Source of the DNA: Phenylobacterium deserti
GTDB lineage: Bacteria > Pseudomonadota > Alphaproteobacteria > Caulobacterales > Caulobacteraceae
Length of the DNA stretch: 34,858 nt
Reading direction: 5' to 3'
Assembly: GCA_945883235.1 (NCBI GenBank)
Contig: CAMCXF010000036.1
Coordinates: 1-34,858, forward strand
The position numbers were made by a program, and so were the translations under genes. Positions 15,387 to 23,272 of this stretch are shown one piece after another (position 1 is the first letter of the stretch; each line of letters starts with the position of its first letter). Under the pieces are notes generated by a model, which was given only the letters and a program-made list of their open reading frames with translations, made no database searches and had not been told where the DNA came from.

Positions 15387-16328
15387 ATGGTTCAGCGTCG
15401 CGACAGAACAACGCGATCAGGTCGCCTGGTCGTGTTGGACAGCACCCGGCCCGTCCGTATGATCGGTCGGGTTTGGCTGGTGGGCGCAGGCCCCGGCGAT
15501 CCCGAACTGTTGACGATCAAGGCGCTCAAGGTTCTGCAGTCTGCGGACGTGGTCGTTCACGACGGCCTGGTATCCGACGAAATCCTGGCGATGTCGCCCG
15601 CCGCTGCGCGCCGCATTTCCGTGGCAAAGCGCAAATCCAGGCATTCCTACAGCCAGGACGAAATCAACCGGATGCTCGTGGCGTTCGCACTACAGGGTCT
15701 GGACGTGGTCCGACTGAAGGGCGGCGACCCGTTTATCTTCGGTCGTGGCGGCGAGGAACTGGAAGCCTGCCGGGAGGCCGGGATAGAGACCCACGTCGTA
15801 CCGGGCGTGACGGCGGCCTTGGCCGCCAGCGCAAGCGCGGGCGCGCCCTTGACCCATCGCGGTCTGGCTCAAGCCGTCACCTTCGTCACAGGGCATTCGG
15901 CGAAGGGCAACGAACCCGATCTGGACTGGACCAGCCTCGCCAAGGTCAACCATACCGTGGTGATCTACATGGGCCTGTCCATGGCGGCGCTGATCGCCGC
16001 GCGACTGATGACGGCCGGCCGTTCCGGATCCACGCCGGCGCTGATTGTCGAAAACGCCAGCCGTGCTGATGAACGCCGAGTGGTGACGACGCTGTCTGAA
16101 TTGGCAGAATCTGCCGCTTCGCTGGATGGTCCCGCCATGCTGATCGTCGGCGAAGCTATGGCATTGGCGCAAGTGCCTGCCTTCCCCGTTCGCTGGGAAG
16201 GAGGGCCGCCCGCCGAAGAGCGGGGGGTGGAGGTGGCGAAATCAAGCACCGCACCCGGTGTCGCCATCTCCACCGTACGCTATACAGACGGTCCCTCTCA
16301 CCCGCTACGCGTGGGAGGCAGGAGTTGA
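15387..16328 (+). CDS. cobA: Uroporphyrinogen-III C-methyltransferase
   Basis: The 313-residue SAM-dependent enzyme methylates uroporphyrinogen III at C2 and C7 to give precorrin-2, the precursor of siroheme needed by the sulfite reductase encoded two genes later. Visible family motifs are VWLVGAGPGDPELLT (from residue 29), VVRLKGGDPFIFGRGGEE, VPGVTAALAASASAGAPLTHRG, and VIYMGLSMA. The start at 15387 has an AGAGAAG-like binding site. An internal ATG at 15459 would give a protein starting just before the first motif but has no binding site. The CysG-type dehydrogenase/ferrochelatase domain is absent, so siroheme completion must be encoded elsewhere. The stop overlaps the next start by 4 nt. 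Confidence 0.93.
   Translation: MVQRRDRTTRSGRLVVLDSTRPVRMIGRVWLVGAGPGDPELLTIKALKVLQSADVVVHDGLVSDEILAMSPAAARRISVAKRKSRHSYSQDEINRMLVAFALQGLDVVRLKGGDPFIFGRGGEELEACREAGIETHVVPGVTAALAASASAGAPLTHRGLAQAVTFVTGHSAKGNEPDLDWTSLAKVNHTVVIYMGLSMAALIAARLMTAGRSGSTPALIVENASRADERRVVTTLSELAESAASLDGPAMLIVGEAMALAQVPAFPVRWEGGPPAEERGVEVAKSSTAPGVAISTVRYTDGPSHPLRVGGRS
16313..16318 (+). promoter_or_regulatory. Ribosome binding site supporting a TTG start
   Basis: GGGAGG lies 6 nt before TTG 16325, inside the end of cobA. It supports the rare TTG start of the DUF2849 gene, since no ATG or GTG fits the family N-terminus. Confidence 0.6.
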
Positions 16329-16690
16329 AAGCGCTCACAGCCAATCGGCTCTCTGACGGCGACGTGGTATTCTGGAATTCCGGCCAGTGGGTCGAGCGTT
16401 TTGCTGACGCCCAGCTATTCGTTGATGACGATGCCGCTGGACCCGACGCCGAAGCTGCGGGCAAGGCCCAGTCCACTGTTGTGATCGATGTCTATCTGAT
16501 CGACCTGATCGAGTCCGAAGGCTTCTGGGCGCCGCTCAGCTATCGCGAGCGAATCCGGGCGCTCGGCCCGACCAACCATCTTCATCACGGCAAGCAGGCC
16601 GAAGGCGGCGCCATGATCGAGGCGTTGCAGCACGCCCACGGCGCGGCGCGGTCCACCGGACGTGTCAATCTCATCAAGCGGACCAAGTAG
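16325..16690 (+). CDS. DUF2849 protein, sulfite-reductase associated
   Basis: The 121-residue protein starts MKALTANRLSDGDVVFWNSG, the typical DUF2849 opening, and ends near VNLIKRTK. It is a small soluble protein with no cysteine cluster. DUF2849 genes are found in alphaproteobacteria directly before cysI, as here (6-nt gap). The position suggests a role with sulfite reductase, such as assembly, electron transfer or siroheme delivery, but no activity is known to me. A TTG start is used, supported by the upstream GGGAGG. Confidence 0.82.
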   Translation: MKALTANRLSDGDVVFWNSGQWVERFADAQLFVDDDAAGPDAEAAGKAQSTVVIDVYLIDLIESEGFWAPLSYRERIRALGPTNHLHHGKQAEGGAMIEALQHAHGAARSTGRVNLIKRTK

Positions 16691-16696
16691 AAGCCG

Positions 16697-18352
16697 ATGT
16701 ATCAGTACGACGCTCTCGACAGGGAAATGGTGGCCGACCGCGCTGCCGAGTTCCGTGGCCAGGTAGCCCGCCGGTTGTCCGGTGAGCTGACCGAAGATCA
16801 GTTCAAACCGCTGCGGCTGATGAACGGCCTCTATCTGCAGCTTCACGCCTACATGCTGCGGGTTGCGATCCCCTATGGGGCTCTCAATCCGACCCAGTTG
16901 CGCAAGCTGGCCGGGATTGGTCGCACCTATGACAAGGGTTATGGCCACTTCACCACGCGCCAGAACCTGCAGTTCCACTGGATCAAGCTGCGCGACACGC
17001 CGGATATTCTGGATCATCTGGCCAGCGTCGACATGCATGCAATCCAGACGTCCGGAAACTGCATCCGTAACGTCACCGCCGACCCCTATGCCGGCGCAAC
17101 GGCGGATGAGGTGGATGATCCGCGCGTGTGGGCTGAAGTGTTGCGCCAGTGGTCGTCATTCCACCCGGAATTTTCGTTCCTGCCGCGCAAGTTCAAGTTT
17201 GCGATAACGGCGTCGCCGAAAGACCGCACGGCGGCCCGCGTACACGACATCGGCCTGGTCATGCGGCAGGGCCGCGATGGAGCGCTGGGCTTTGAGGTGA
17301 TCGTCGGCGGCGGGATGGGGCGCACGCCCTATGTTGGGCCGACCATCCGCGAGTTTCTGCCGGTCGATCAGTTGCTGTCATACGTCGAGGCGATCCTGCG
17401 CGTCTACAATCGCCACGGCCGCCGGGACAACAAGTATAAGGCGCGGATCAAGATCCTGGTCGCTGCGCTCGGAACCGAGGAATTTACCCGCCAGGTCGAC
17501 GCTGAATGGGCCAAAATTGGTGAGGGGGCCAACTTGCCCGAGGCCGAGGTCGCCCGCATCCGAGCCGCCTTTGCGCAAACCGCTTTTGAAACTTTGCCGA
17601 CGCGATCCGAGGCCTTCGAAGCCGCCCGCGCTGCAACATCGGGCCTGGCGCGGTTCGCCCGCAATAACCTGAAGCCCCACAAGCGCGCCGGCTACACTAT
17701 TGTCGAGATCAGTTTGAAGGGGATTGGCGAGACCCCTGGCGATGCCTCATCGGAGCAGATGGAGGTCGTGGCTGATCTGGGCGAGCGCTATGGCCAGGGC
17801 GACATCAGGGTGACCCACGAGCAGAATCTGGTCCTGCCACACATCAAGCTCGACGACGTGCCGGCGGTCTGGGCGGCGTTGAAGGGTGCCGGTATCGCGA
17901 CGCCGAACGTAAATCTGATCAGCGACATCATCGCCTGTCCGGGGCTGGATTATTGCGCGCTGGCTAATGCGCGGGCGATCTCAATCGCTCAGAACATCGC
18001 CGAGAAGTTCCGCGATCAGGACCGCGCCGAAAAGGTCGGCGAGCTGAAGATCAAGATCAGTGGCTGTATCAACGCTTGCGGCCACCACCATGTCGGCCAC
18101 ATCGGCATTCTGGGCGTCGATAAGAAGGGCGAGGAGTTCTACCAGCTGACCCTGGGGGGATCCGGCGCGGAAGATGCGTCTCTCGGGGCGATGTTGGGCC
18201 CGGCGTTGCCTTACGAAAAAGTCGCCGAGGCGGTGGATACTCTCATCGAGGTCTATCTGCGCGAGCGCAAGGGCGACGAGCGGTTCCTGGATACCTTCAG
18301 GCGCACTGGCGTCGCCGCCTTCAAGGAGGCCGTATATGCCGACGCTCATTGA
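16697..18352 (+). CDS. cysI: Assimilatory sulfite reductase hemoprotein (nitrite/sulfite reductase family)
   Basis: The 551-residue siroheme [4Fe-4S] enzyme reduces sulfite to sulfide. Cluster and siroheme ligands are seen as C414-x5-C420 (CPGLDYC) and C457-x3-C461 (SGCINACGHHH). The duplicated ferredoxin-like repeats appear as YDKGYGHFTTRQNLQFHWI in the first half and GQGDIRVTHEQNLVLPHI in the second. The genes around it (cobA, DUF2849, DUF934, cysH) favour sulfite over nitrite as substrate. No cysJ flavoprotein gene is present; the ferredoxin-NADP reductase at the operon end may provide electrons. The 3' end overlaps the DUF934 gene by 17 nt. Confidence 0.92.
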   Translation: MYQYDALDREMVADRAAEFRGQVARRLSGELTEDQFKPLRLMNGLYLQLHAYMLRVAIPYGALNPTQLRKLAGIGRTYDKGYGHFTTRQNLQFHWIKLRDTPDILDHLASVDMHAIQTSGNCIRNVTADPYAGATADEVDDPRVWAEVLRQWSSFHPEFSFLPRKFKFAITASPKDRTAARVHDIGLVMRQGRDGALGFEVIVGGGMGRTPYVGPTIREFLPVDQLLSYVEAILRVYNRHGRRDNKYKARIKILVAALGTEEFTRQVDAEWAKIGEGANLPEAEVARIRAAFAQTAFETLPTRSEAFEAARAATSGLARFARNNLKPHKRAGYTIVEISLKGIGETPGDASSEQMEVVADLGERYGQGDIRVTHEQNLVLPHIKLDDVPAVWAALKGAGIATPNVNLISDIIACPGLDYCALANARAISIAQNIAEKFRDQDRAEKVGELKIKISGCINACGHHHVGHIGILGVDKKGEEFYQLTLGGSGAEDASLGAMLGPALPYEKVAEAVDTLIEVYLRERKGDERFLDTFRRTGVAAFKEAVYADAH

Positions 18353-18836
18353 GCTGAAGGATGGCGTGGCTCAGGTCGCTGAAGACGCGTTCCTCCATGT
18401 GGCCGACGATCAGGACCTGGCGGGCGGTGATGTGATTGTGTCGCTGAGCCGGTTTCAGGCTGAGGGCGAGAGCCTGCTGTCCGACGGGCGGCGGGTCGGT
18501 GTTCGTCTGGAGGCCGGCGAGGCGGTCGAGGCTCTGGCCTATGATCTGTCGCGTCTGGCGCTGGTGGCGCTGGATTTTCCAAAGTTTGGTGATGGCCGGT
18601 CCTTTTCCAACGCGCGCCTGCTGCGTGAGCGATATGGGTTCAAGGGCCAGGTGAGAGCCGTGGGCGATGTGCTGCGCGAGCAGGCCGGGTTCATGGTGCG
18701 GGTGGGTTTCGACGCCTTCGAACCGGCGGACGGTGCCAATTCCAACGAGTGGCAGGCGGCCACCCGGCGGTATCACCATGTCTACCAGCGGTCCGCCGAT
18801 GGGCGCACGCCGACCTTTCTGGAGCGGCTGTCATGA
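18336..18836 (+). CDS. DUF934 protein, sulfite-reductase associated
   Basis: The 166-residue protein carries the DUF934 core: LALVALDFPKFGDGRSFSNARLLRERYGF followed by VGDVLREQAGFMVRVGFDAFEP, broken here by family-typical residues. The start at 18336 has AAGGAGG 6 nt upstream. It overlaps cysI by 17 nt and cysH by 4 nt (ATGA). DUF934 is a conserved companion of CysI in proteobacteria with unknown biochemistry. It lacks cysteine clusters, so direct electron transfer is unlikely; a structural or regulatory subunit is a reasonable guess. Confidence 0.88.
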   Translation: MPTLIELKDGVAQVAEDAFLHVADDQDLAGGDVIVSLSRFQAEGESLLSDGRRVGVRLEAGEAVEALAYDLSRLALVALDFPKFGDGRSFSNARLLRERYGFKGQVRAVGDVLREQAGFMVRVGFDAFEPADGANSNEWQAATRRYHHVYQRSADGRTPTFLERLS

Positions 18837-19579
18837 GCCTGGCCTTCGACGCCCATGAACATGCGCAAAGCCTCGCTGCGCGGCTCGACGCTGAGCTTCG
18901 GCATGCCGATCCGCGCACTATCCTGAAGGCAGCAGTCGCGCACCTCGGTGACAAATTGGCGCTGGTGTCGTCGTTCGGCGCGGAGTCGGCGGTGCTGCTG
19001 GATATCGCCGCCAAGGTGAACCCAGACATTGCTGTGTTGTTTCTGGATACCGGCATGCTGTTCGGCCAGACGCTGGACTATCGCCGCGGATTGGCGGAAC
19101 GCCTGAACCTGACCAATGTCCGCGACCTACGCCCAGCGCACCAGGATCTTGCCACCGGCGACCCGCAAGCGAAGCTATGGGAAACCGACACCGACGCCTG
19201 CTGTCACATCCGCAAGGTCCTGCCGCTGGACAAGGCGTTGGGCGAGTTCGACGGCTGGATCACGGGCCGCAAGCGGTTCCACGGTGGTGATCGGATGAAC
19301 CTGGCGGTGGTCGAAGCCTCTGAGGGCAAGCTGAAATTCAATCCGCTGGCCAACTGGGGCAAGGAAAATCTCGACGCCTACATCGCGGAGCATCAACTGC
19401 CGGCCCATCCGCTGGTGTCCCAGGGCTTTCCGTCCATTGGTTGCTGGCCCTGCACCCAACCGGCGGCAGAAGGCGAGGATGTTCGCGCCGGGCGCTGGAA
19501 GGGACTGGACAAGTCCGAGTGCGGTATCCATCTGGCGCGTGCGCCGGGCACGCCGAACAATATCGGCGGCGATATCTAG
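18833..19579 (+). CDS. cysH: Assimilatory adenylyl-sulfate (APS) reductase, CysH family
   Basis: The 248-residue protein has the PP-loop-like SSFGAESAVLL near residue 45 and LFLDTGMLF. Four cluster cysteines are present: C123-C124 (DACCHIRK) and C204-x-x-C207 (GCWPC), and the catalytic Cys is C230 in SECGIH. The Cys-Cys plus Cys-x-x-Cys set binds [4Fe-4S] and marks APS-type rather than PAPS-type enzymes, so sulfate can be reduced after CysDN activation without CysC. It forms sulfite for the adjacent CysI. The start at 18833 overlaps the DUF934 stop (ATGA); the open frame upstream is inside that gene. Confidence 0.93.
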   Translation: MSLAFDAHEHAQSLAARLDAELRHADPRTILKAAVAHLGDKLALVSSFGAESAVLLDIAAKVNPDIAVLFLDTGMLFGQTLDYRRGLAERLNLTNVRDLRPAHQDLATGDPQAKLWETDTDACCHIRKVLPLDKALGEFDGWITGRKRFHGGDRMNLAVVEASEGKLKFNPLANWGKENLDAYIAEHQLPAHPLVSQGFPSIGCWPCTQPAAEGEDVRAGRWKGLDKSECGIHLARAPGTPNNIGGDI

Positions 19580-19588
19580 GGTTTCAGG

Positions 19589-20404
19589 ATGAATGACGTG
19601 ACTCTGGCTCAGCCTGCTCTCAAGGCGTCGGGTGCCTTTTTCGTGGAGACGGTGACCTGGGTCCAGCACTGGACCGAGAGCCTGTTCTCATTCCGCACGA
19701 CGCGCGATCCTGGCTTCAGGTTCTCCAGCGGCCAGTTCGTGATGGTCGGGTTGATGAAGGACGACGGCAAGCCGCTGGTGCGCGCCTATTCTATCGCCTC
19801 GCCGTCGTGGCACGAGGAGCTGGAGTTCTATTCGATCAAGGTGCCGGATGGCCCACTGACGTCGCGGCTACAGAACATCAAGGTGGGCGATCAGGTGCTG
19901 ATCGGCCGCAAGCCGACGGGGACGCTGGTGCTTGACGGGCTGAAACCCGGCAAGCGGCTCTATATGCTGGGTACGGGAACCGGTCTGGCGCCTTGGCTGT
20001 CGCTGGCGCGCGACCCGGAGGTCTATGACCGCTTCGACGATGTGATCGTGACCCACACCGTGCGCGCCGTGGCGGACCTGAACTATGCCGATCTGCTGGG
20101 ACATGAGCTGGCGGAGGACGAGATCCTGGGCGAATTGATCGGGCCCAAGCTCAGATACTATCCGACTGTGACGCGCGAGCCGTTCAAGACCCAGGGCCGG
20201 ATCACCAATCTGATCGCTTCGGGCCAGCTGTTCCGCGATCTGGACTTGCCGCCATTTGATCCGGCGGTGGACCGGATCATGCTGTGCGGCGGGCCTTCGG
20301 TGCTGGCTGACCTGAAGCAGCAGCTGCTGGACCTGGGCTATGTCGAGGGATCGTTGGCCAGTCCGGGCGATTTCGTGCTGGAGCGGGCGTTCGTCGAGAC
20401 CTGA
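19589..20404 (+). CDS. fpr: Ferredoxin--NADP reductase
   Basis: The 271-residue flavoenzyme has an FAD-binding barrel with RAYSIASPSWHEELEFYSIK and the NADP-binding domain with LYMLGTGTGLAPWLSL and RIMLCGGPSVL. It ends FVLERAFVET, with the terminal aromatic-plus-few-residues pattern of bacterial Fpr. It is the last gene of the cys operon, 9 nt after cysH. Since no CysJ is encoded, it probably feeds electrons from NADPH through ferredoxin to CysI, an inference from position. Its last 67 nt overlap the convergent P-loop ATPase gene. Confidence 0.92.
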   Translation: MNDVTLAQPALKASGAFFVETVTWVQHWTESLFSFRTTRDPGFRFSSGQFVMVGLMKDDGKPLVRAYSIASPSWHEELEFYSIKVPDGPLTSRLQNIKVGDQVLIGRKPTGTLVLDGLKPGKRLYMLGTGTGLAPWLSLARDPEVYDRFDDVIVTHTVRAVADLNYADLLGHELAEDEILGELIGPKLRYYPTVTREPFKTQGRITNLIASGQLFRDLDLPPFDPAVDRIMLCGGPSVLADLKQQLLDLGYVEGSLASPGDFVLERAFVET

Positions 20405-20934
20405 GGGGCTTGCGCCAGGATGAACGCTGCACGGGTCGCGACGTCGGCCTTGGGCACGACCACGGGCAGGTAGCCAAGGGTCGGTAAAATGCTGAGGATC
20501 AGGTCAAACGTGCGTTCCGCCTCGGCCCAGTCCTGGCGGCGTTCGGCGTCGGTCTCATAGATCTCTCGCCAGGGCGGGAAGATGAACACCTTGGCATTGT
20601 AACGGCGGGTGCGAACCGCTTCGATAAGTTTGGGCGTGGGAGTTGCCCCATTCGCGCCGAAGCTGTCCATGATCCCACGATCGAAGAATACTCGACGGGT
20701 TTCCCCGACCCGCCCATCGAACGCTGCGATGTCGCGCGCCACCGTCAGGTCCACAAAGCGATCGTTGTCGATCCACGGCACGCCCGAACCACCGGCCTCC
20801 ACCTGCTCGCGGATCACGGCGCGGGCGGATTCCTCGACGAACCGCTCGCCCAGGCTCTGCAACTGGCGAATGAGCGTCGTCTTGCCCACGCCGGGGCCAC
20901 CGGTGAAGACGAAGAAGTTGGGTTTGTGAATCAT
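20338..20934 (-). CDS. P-loop ATPase/kinase-like protein (AAA_28 type)
   Basis: The 198-residue protein has a Walker A motif, FTGGPGVGKTT (G12-T20), and a Walker-B-like RRVFFDRGIMDS. FIFPPWREIYETDAERR carries basic residues of a possible lid. It resembles small nucleotide-binding proteins of the NadR/AAA_28 kind, whose substrates are mostly unknown. The final 22 residues are read antisense to fpr and do not look conserved. It lies 40 nt downstream of the 3D-domain gene, with a strong hairpin between them, so it may be expressed separately. Confidence 0.8.
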   Translation of the reverse strand: MIHKPNFFVFTGGPGVGKTTLIRQLQSLGERFVEESARAVIREQVEAGGSGVPWIDNDRFVDLTVARDIAAFDGRVGETRRVFFDRGIMDSFGANGATPTPKLIEAVRTRRYNAKVFIFPPWREIYETDAERRQDWAEAERTFDLILSILPTLGYLPVVVPKADVATRAAFILAQAPQVSTNARSSTKSPGLANDPST

Positions 20935-20941
20935 CGCGTTG

Positions 20942-20971
20942 TTTCCCGCCCCATAAAAAGGGGTGGGGAAA
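20942..20971. terminator. Strong hairpin between 3D-domain and ATPase genes
   Basis: TTTCCCGCCCC (20942-20952) can pair with GGGGTGGGGAAA (20960-20971) across an A-rich loop, allowing one wobble pair. The only long T run on the minus strand is in the loop rather than after the stem, so it is not a textbook intrinsic terminator. It could stop or attenuate transcription of the 3D gene. Confidence 0.4.
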
Positions 20972-20973
20972 AT

Positions 20974-21453
20974 CTACTTCGGCGGGCAGCCGGTGAAATT
21001 GCCGACTTTGACCGCGGTCAGTGTCGCCAGGTTCAGCTTCTGGATGGGCTTCATCGAGGCGGGACCGTGGCCGGTGTACAGGTCCACGCGTTTGCCCTTG
21101 ATCGCGCCGCCCACATCGGAGGCATACCAGTAGCCGTCGTGATTGCCACCGTCGGGCATTTTCAAGCCGACGGTTTCCTTGATGAAGATCACGGTACGGC
21201 GCGGAATGATCGACTTGTCCACGGCGATGGTGCGCATCGGCACGACGCGGCACCCCAGGCTGTCGAGAGCGCCGACGCCCTTGGCACCGGCGTAATAGAG
21301 GGTGGCCTTCACGTCGAATACGCCGGTGCCCGGCAAAGTGCCCGACACGATAGACGTTATCAGGTCGCCAACAGGGTCGCCGGTCGCAGCTTGTGCGCCA
21401 AACGAAACGGAAAGTGCGGAAAGGGTTGCCAGAGCGGCGAGGCGGCGTCGCAT
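20974..21453 (-). CDS. Exported 3D-domain protein
   Basis: The 159-residue protein has a signal peptide (MRRRLAALATLSALSVSFGAQA). The 3D (three-Asp) domain, known from MltA and Gram-positive peptidoglycan enzymes, covers the rest: ATLYYAGAKGVGAL, MRTIAVDKSIIPRRT, and YASDVGGAIKGKRVDLYTG with the acidic residues of the double-psi barrel. It likely acts on peptidoglycan as a lytic enzyme in the periplasm, although the MltA barrel with its substrate groove is missing. The start has AAGGAGGA upstream at good spacing. It stands alone, divergent from the GST gene. Confidence 0.82.
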   Translation of the reverse strand: MRRRLAALATLSALSVSFGAQAATGDPVGDLITSIVSGTLPGTGVFDVKATLYYAGAKGVGALDSLGCRVVPMRTIAVDKSIIPRRTVIFIKETVGLKMPDGGNHDGYWYASDVGGAIKGKRVDLYTGHGPASMKPIQKLNLATLTAVKVGNFTGCPPK

Positions 21454-21625
21454 GGACGGCGTCCTCCTTCGTCGGTTAACTGGAGTAGCGGAGTCCTACC
21501 CGCTAAGGCCCAACGGGGCAACACCGCAAAGCCATTGCGACGAGCGGCCTGAGAAAATCTCGTAACTCTGTTCGAGGACATCAATTGCCTGGCAAGCGTA
21601 TTTTGGTCACATGGGCGGGAAATTC

Positions 21626-21633
21626 CAGGAGGA
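21626..21633 (+). promoter_or_regulatory. Ribosome binding site deciding a GTG start
   Basis: CAGGAGGA ends 7 nt before GTG 21641. It lies inside the reading frame that would start at ATG 21611, so GTG 21641 is the better start of the GST gene. Confidence 0.7.
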
Positions 21634-21640
21634 TATCGTC

Positions 21641-22222
21641 GTGAAAATCTATGGGGATAGCATCTCCGGGAATTGCCTAAAGGTGGCCTGGACCGCTGAT
21701 TCCCTTGGCCTCGCCTACGACTGGATCGAAGTCGACATCATCAAGGGTGAGAGCCGTACCCCGTCGTTTCTGGCGATGAATCGAGCCGGACAGGTGCCTG
21801 TCGTCGTCCTTGATGATGGCCGCGCCCTGTCGCAGTCGAACGCGATCATCCTGCATCTGGCGGAGGGTTCGGCGCTCATTCCTGATGACGCCTATGACCG
21901 GGCCAGAATGCTGGAATGGATGTTCTGGGAACAGTACAGTCACGAGCCCTATGTGGCCGTGGCGCGGTTTCAGGTCAGGTATCAGGGCCGGTCGGTGGCC
22001 GACCTTGAGCCCGGACTGGTGGAACGCGGCAAGGCGGCGCTTCAGCGGCTGGAGGATGGTCTGGCGGCGTCCAGCTTTCTGGTTGGCGAACGTCTCAGTC
22101 TGGCTGATGTGGCCTTGGTCGCCTACACGCGGATGGCTGGCGAGGGCGGTTTCGAGCTCGCGGAATATCCACGCGTGATCGCGTGGATTGCAAAGGTCGA
22201 GCAGGGCCTGAACATTACCTGA
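21641..22222 (+). CDS. Glutathione S-transferase family protein
   Basis: The 193-residue protein has an N-terminal thioredoxin-like domain with KIYGDSISGNCLKVAW, the cis-Pro segment RAGQVPVVVLDDG, and SQSNAIILHLAEG, the glutathione gamma-glutamyl binding motif. An all-helical C-terminal domain follows with LSLADVALVAYTRMA, the N-capping-box motif. The start is GTG 21641, chosen for its AGGAGG site. The active-site Ser in the first motif (DSISGN) suggests a beta- or theta-like class. It lies 42 nt before the nuclease gene; a detoxification role is inferred from family. Confidence 0.88.
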   Translation: MKIYGDSISGNCLKVAWTADSLGLAYDWIEVDIIKGESRTPSFLAMNRAGQVPVVVLDDGRALSQSNAIILHLAEGSALIPDDAYDRARMLEWMFWEQYSHEPYVAVARFQVRYQGRSVADLEPGLVERGKAALQRLEDGLAASSFLVGERLSLADVALVAYTRMAGEGGFELAEYPRVIAWIAKVEQGLNIT

Positions 22223-22264
22223 GATAGCTTGCTTTCGGGGCGGCCTCTGGCGAAAACGTCAGCC

Positions 22265-23272
22265 ATGAAACCGTTGGCGTTCGCTGCACTCGCTGTTCTG
22301 ATCACGGGCATTCCGGCCCCTGTTCTGGCCTGGGGAGGAAGCGGACATCGGATCATCGGCCAGCTTGCAATCCGGTATCTCCCTATCGAAACCCCGCGGT
22401 TCCTGCGGACGCCGGAGACCCAGCGCGACGTTGGAGAACTGTCGCGCGAGCCGGATCGGCACAAGGGGGCTGGGCGGCTTCACGACACCGACCGCGAGGG
22501 ACTTCACTTTGTCGACATTGATGAGCAGGGAAGGCTGCTGGGCGGCCCTCCCATGGTCCCGTTGGCCGCCACGCGGGCGGACTACGCAGTTCAGCTCCGG
22601 GCCTTTGGGCTCGATGAGTGGAAAGCGGGATATCTGCCCTACGCTATCATCGACCGCTGGCAGCAGCTGACCATCAATCTGGCGTACTGGCGGGTGTTGA
22701 ATGCGGCCATCGCCAACCCGGCGTGGAGGGCCAATCGCACCTGGTTCCGCGAGGATTTGCGCCGCCGTGAAACGCTGATCCTGAAAGATATCGGCGAGCT
22801 CTCACACTTCGTGGGCGACGGCAGCCAGCCTATGCATGTGTCCATCCACTACAATGGCTGGGGCGACTACCCCAATCCCAATGGCTACACGACGGCCAGG
22901 ATTCACGCCCTGTTTGAGGGAGAACTGGTCAAGGCCCGCGTGACCCAGGCCGCCGTTGCGGCCAAGGTGACGCCGTTTCGGTCGTGCGATTGCGCCATCG
23001 AGCAACGCGTGACGACCTATCTGTTCGAATCGCGAGATCAGGTCGTGCCGCTCTACGAGATGGAAAAGGCCGGCGGCATGAACCCGGGCGATCCTCGAGG
23101 CGGTGCCTTTGCGATCGAACGCCTGGCGACGGGTGCCAAGGAGGTTCGAGATCTGATTGTCGAAGCCTGGCGGGCCAGCGCCACCACCAAGGTCGGCTGG
23201 CGACCGATTGCGGTTCAGGACGTATTGTCGGGCAAGATCAATCCGTACGTCGCCCTTTCGTCCGTAGACTGA
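22265..23272 (+). CDS. Secreted S1/P1-type nuclease
   Basis: The 335-residue protein has a signal peptide (MKPLAFAALAVLITGIPAPVLA). The mature protein begins W23-GGSGH28, the N-terminal Trp and His that bind zinc in the P1 family. More zinc ligands fit in LHFVDID, LKDIGELSHFVGDGSQPMHV and HYNGWGDYPNPNGYT. Such enzymes degrade single-stranded DNA/RNA and remove 3'-phosphates in the periplasm or outside the cell. ATG 22265 is chosen because it directly precedes the signal peptide. The stop overlaps the Nudix start (TGATG), so the two are coupled. Confidence 0.9.
   Translation: MKPLAFAALAVLITGIPAPVLAWGGSGHRIIGQLAIRYLPIETPRFLRTPETQRDVGELSREPDRHKGAGRLHDTDREGLHFVDIDEQGRLLGGPPMVPLAATRADYAVQLRAFGLDEWKAGYLPYAIIDRWQQLTINLAYWRVLNAAIANPAWRANRTWFREDLRRRETLILKDIGELSHFVGDGSQPMHVSIHYNGWGDYPNPNGYTTARIHALFEGELVKARVTQAAVAAKVTPFRSCDCAIEQRVTTYLFESRDQVVPLYEMEKAGGMNPGDPRGGAFAIERLATGAKEVRDLIVEAWRASATTKVGWRPIAVQDVLSGKINPYVALSSVD

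Noticed and set aside
15137..16069. A 310-codon plus-strand open frame.
   Set aside because: It covers the antisense of LysR and a shifted frame of cobA, with Arg/Gly-rich composition typical of a shadow frame in GC-rich DNA.
20555..21253. A 232-codon minus-strand open frame.
   Set aside because: It overlaps the ATPase and 3D-domain genes in a shifted frame and has shadow-like composition.
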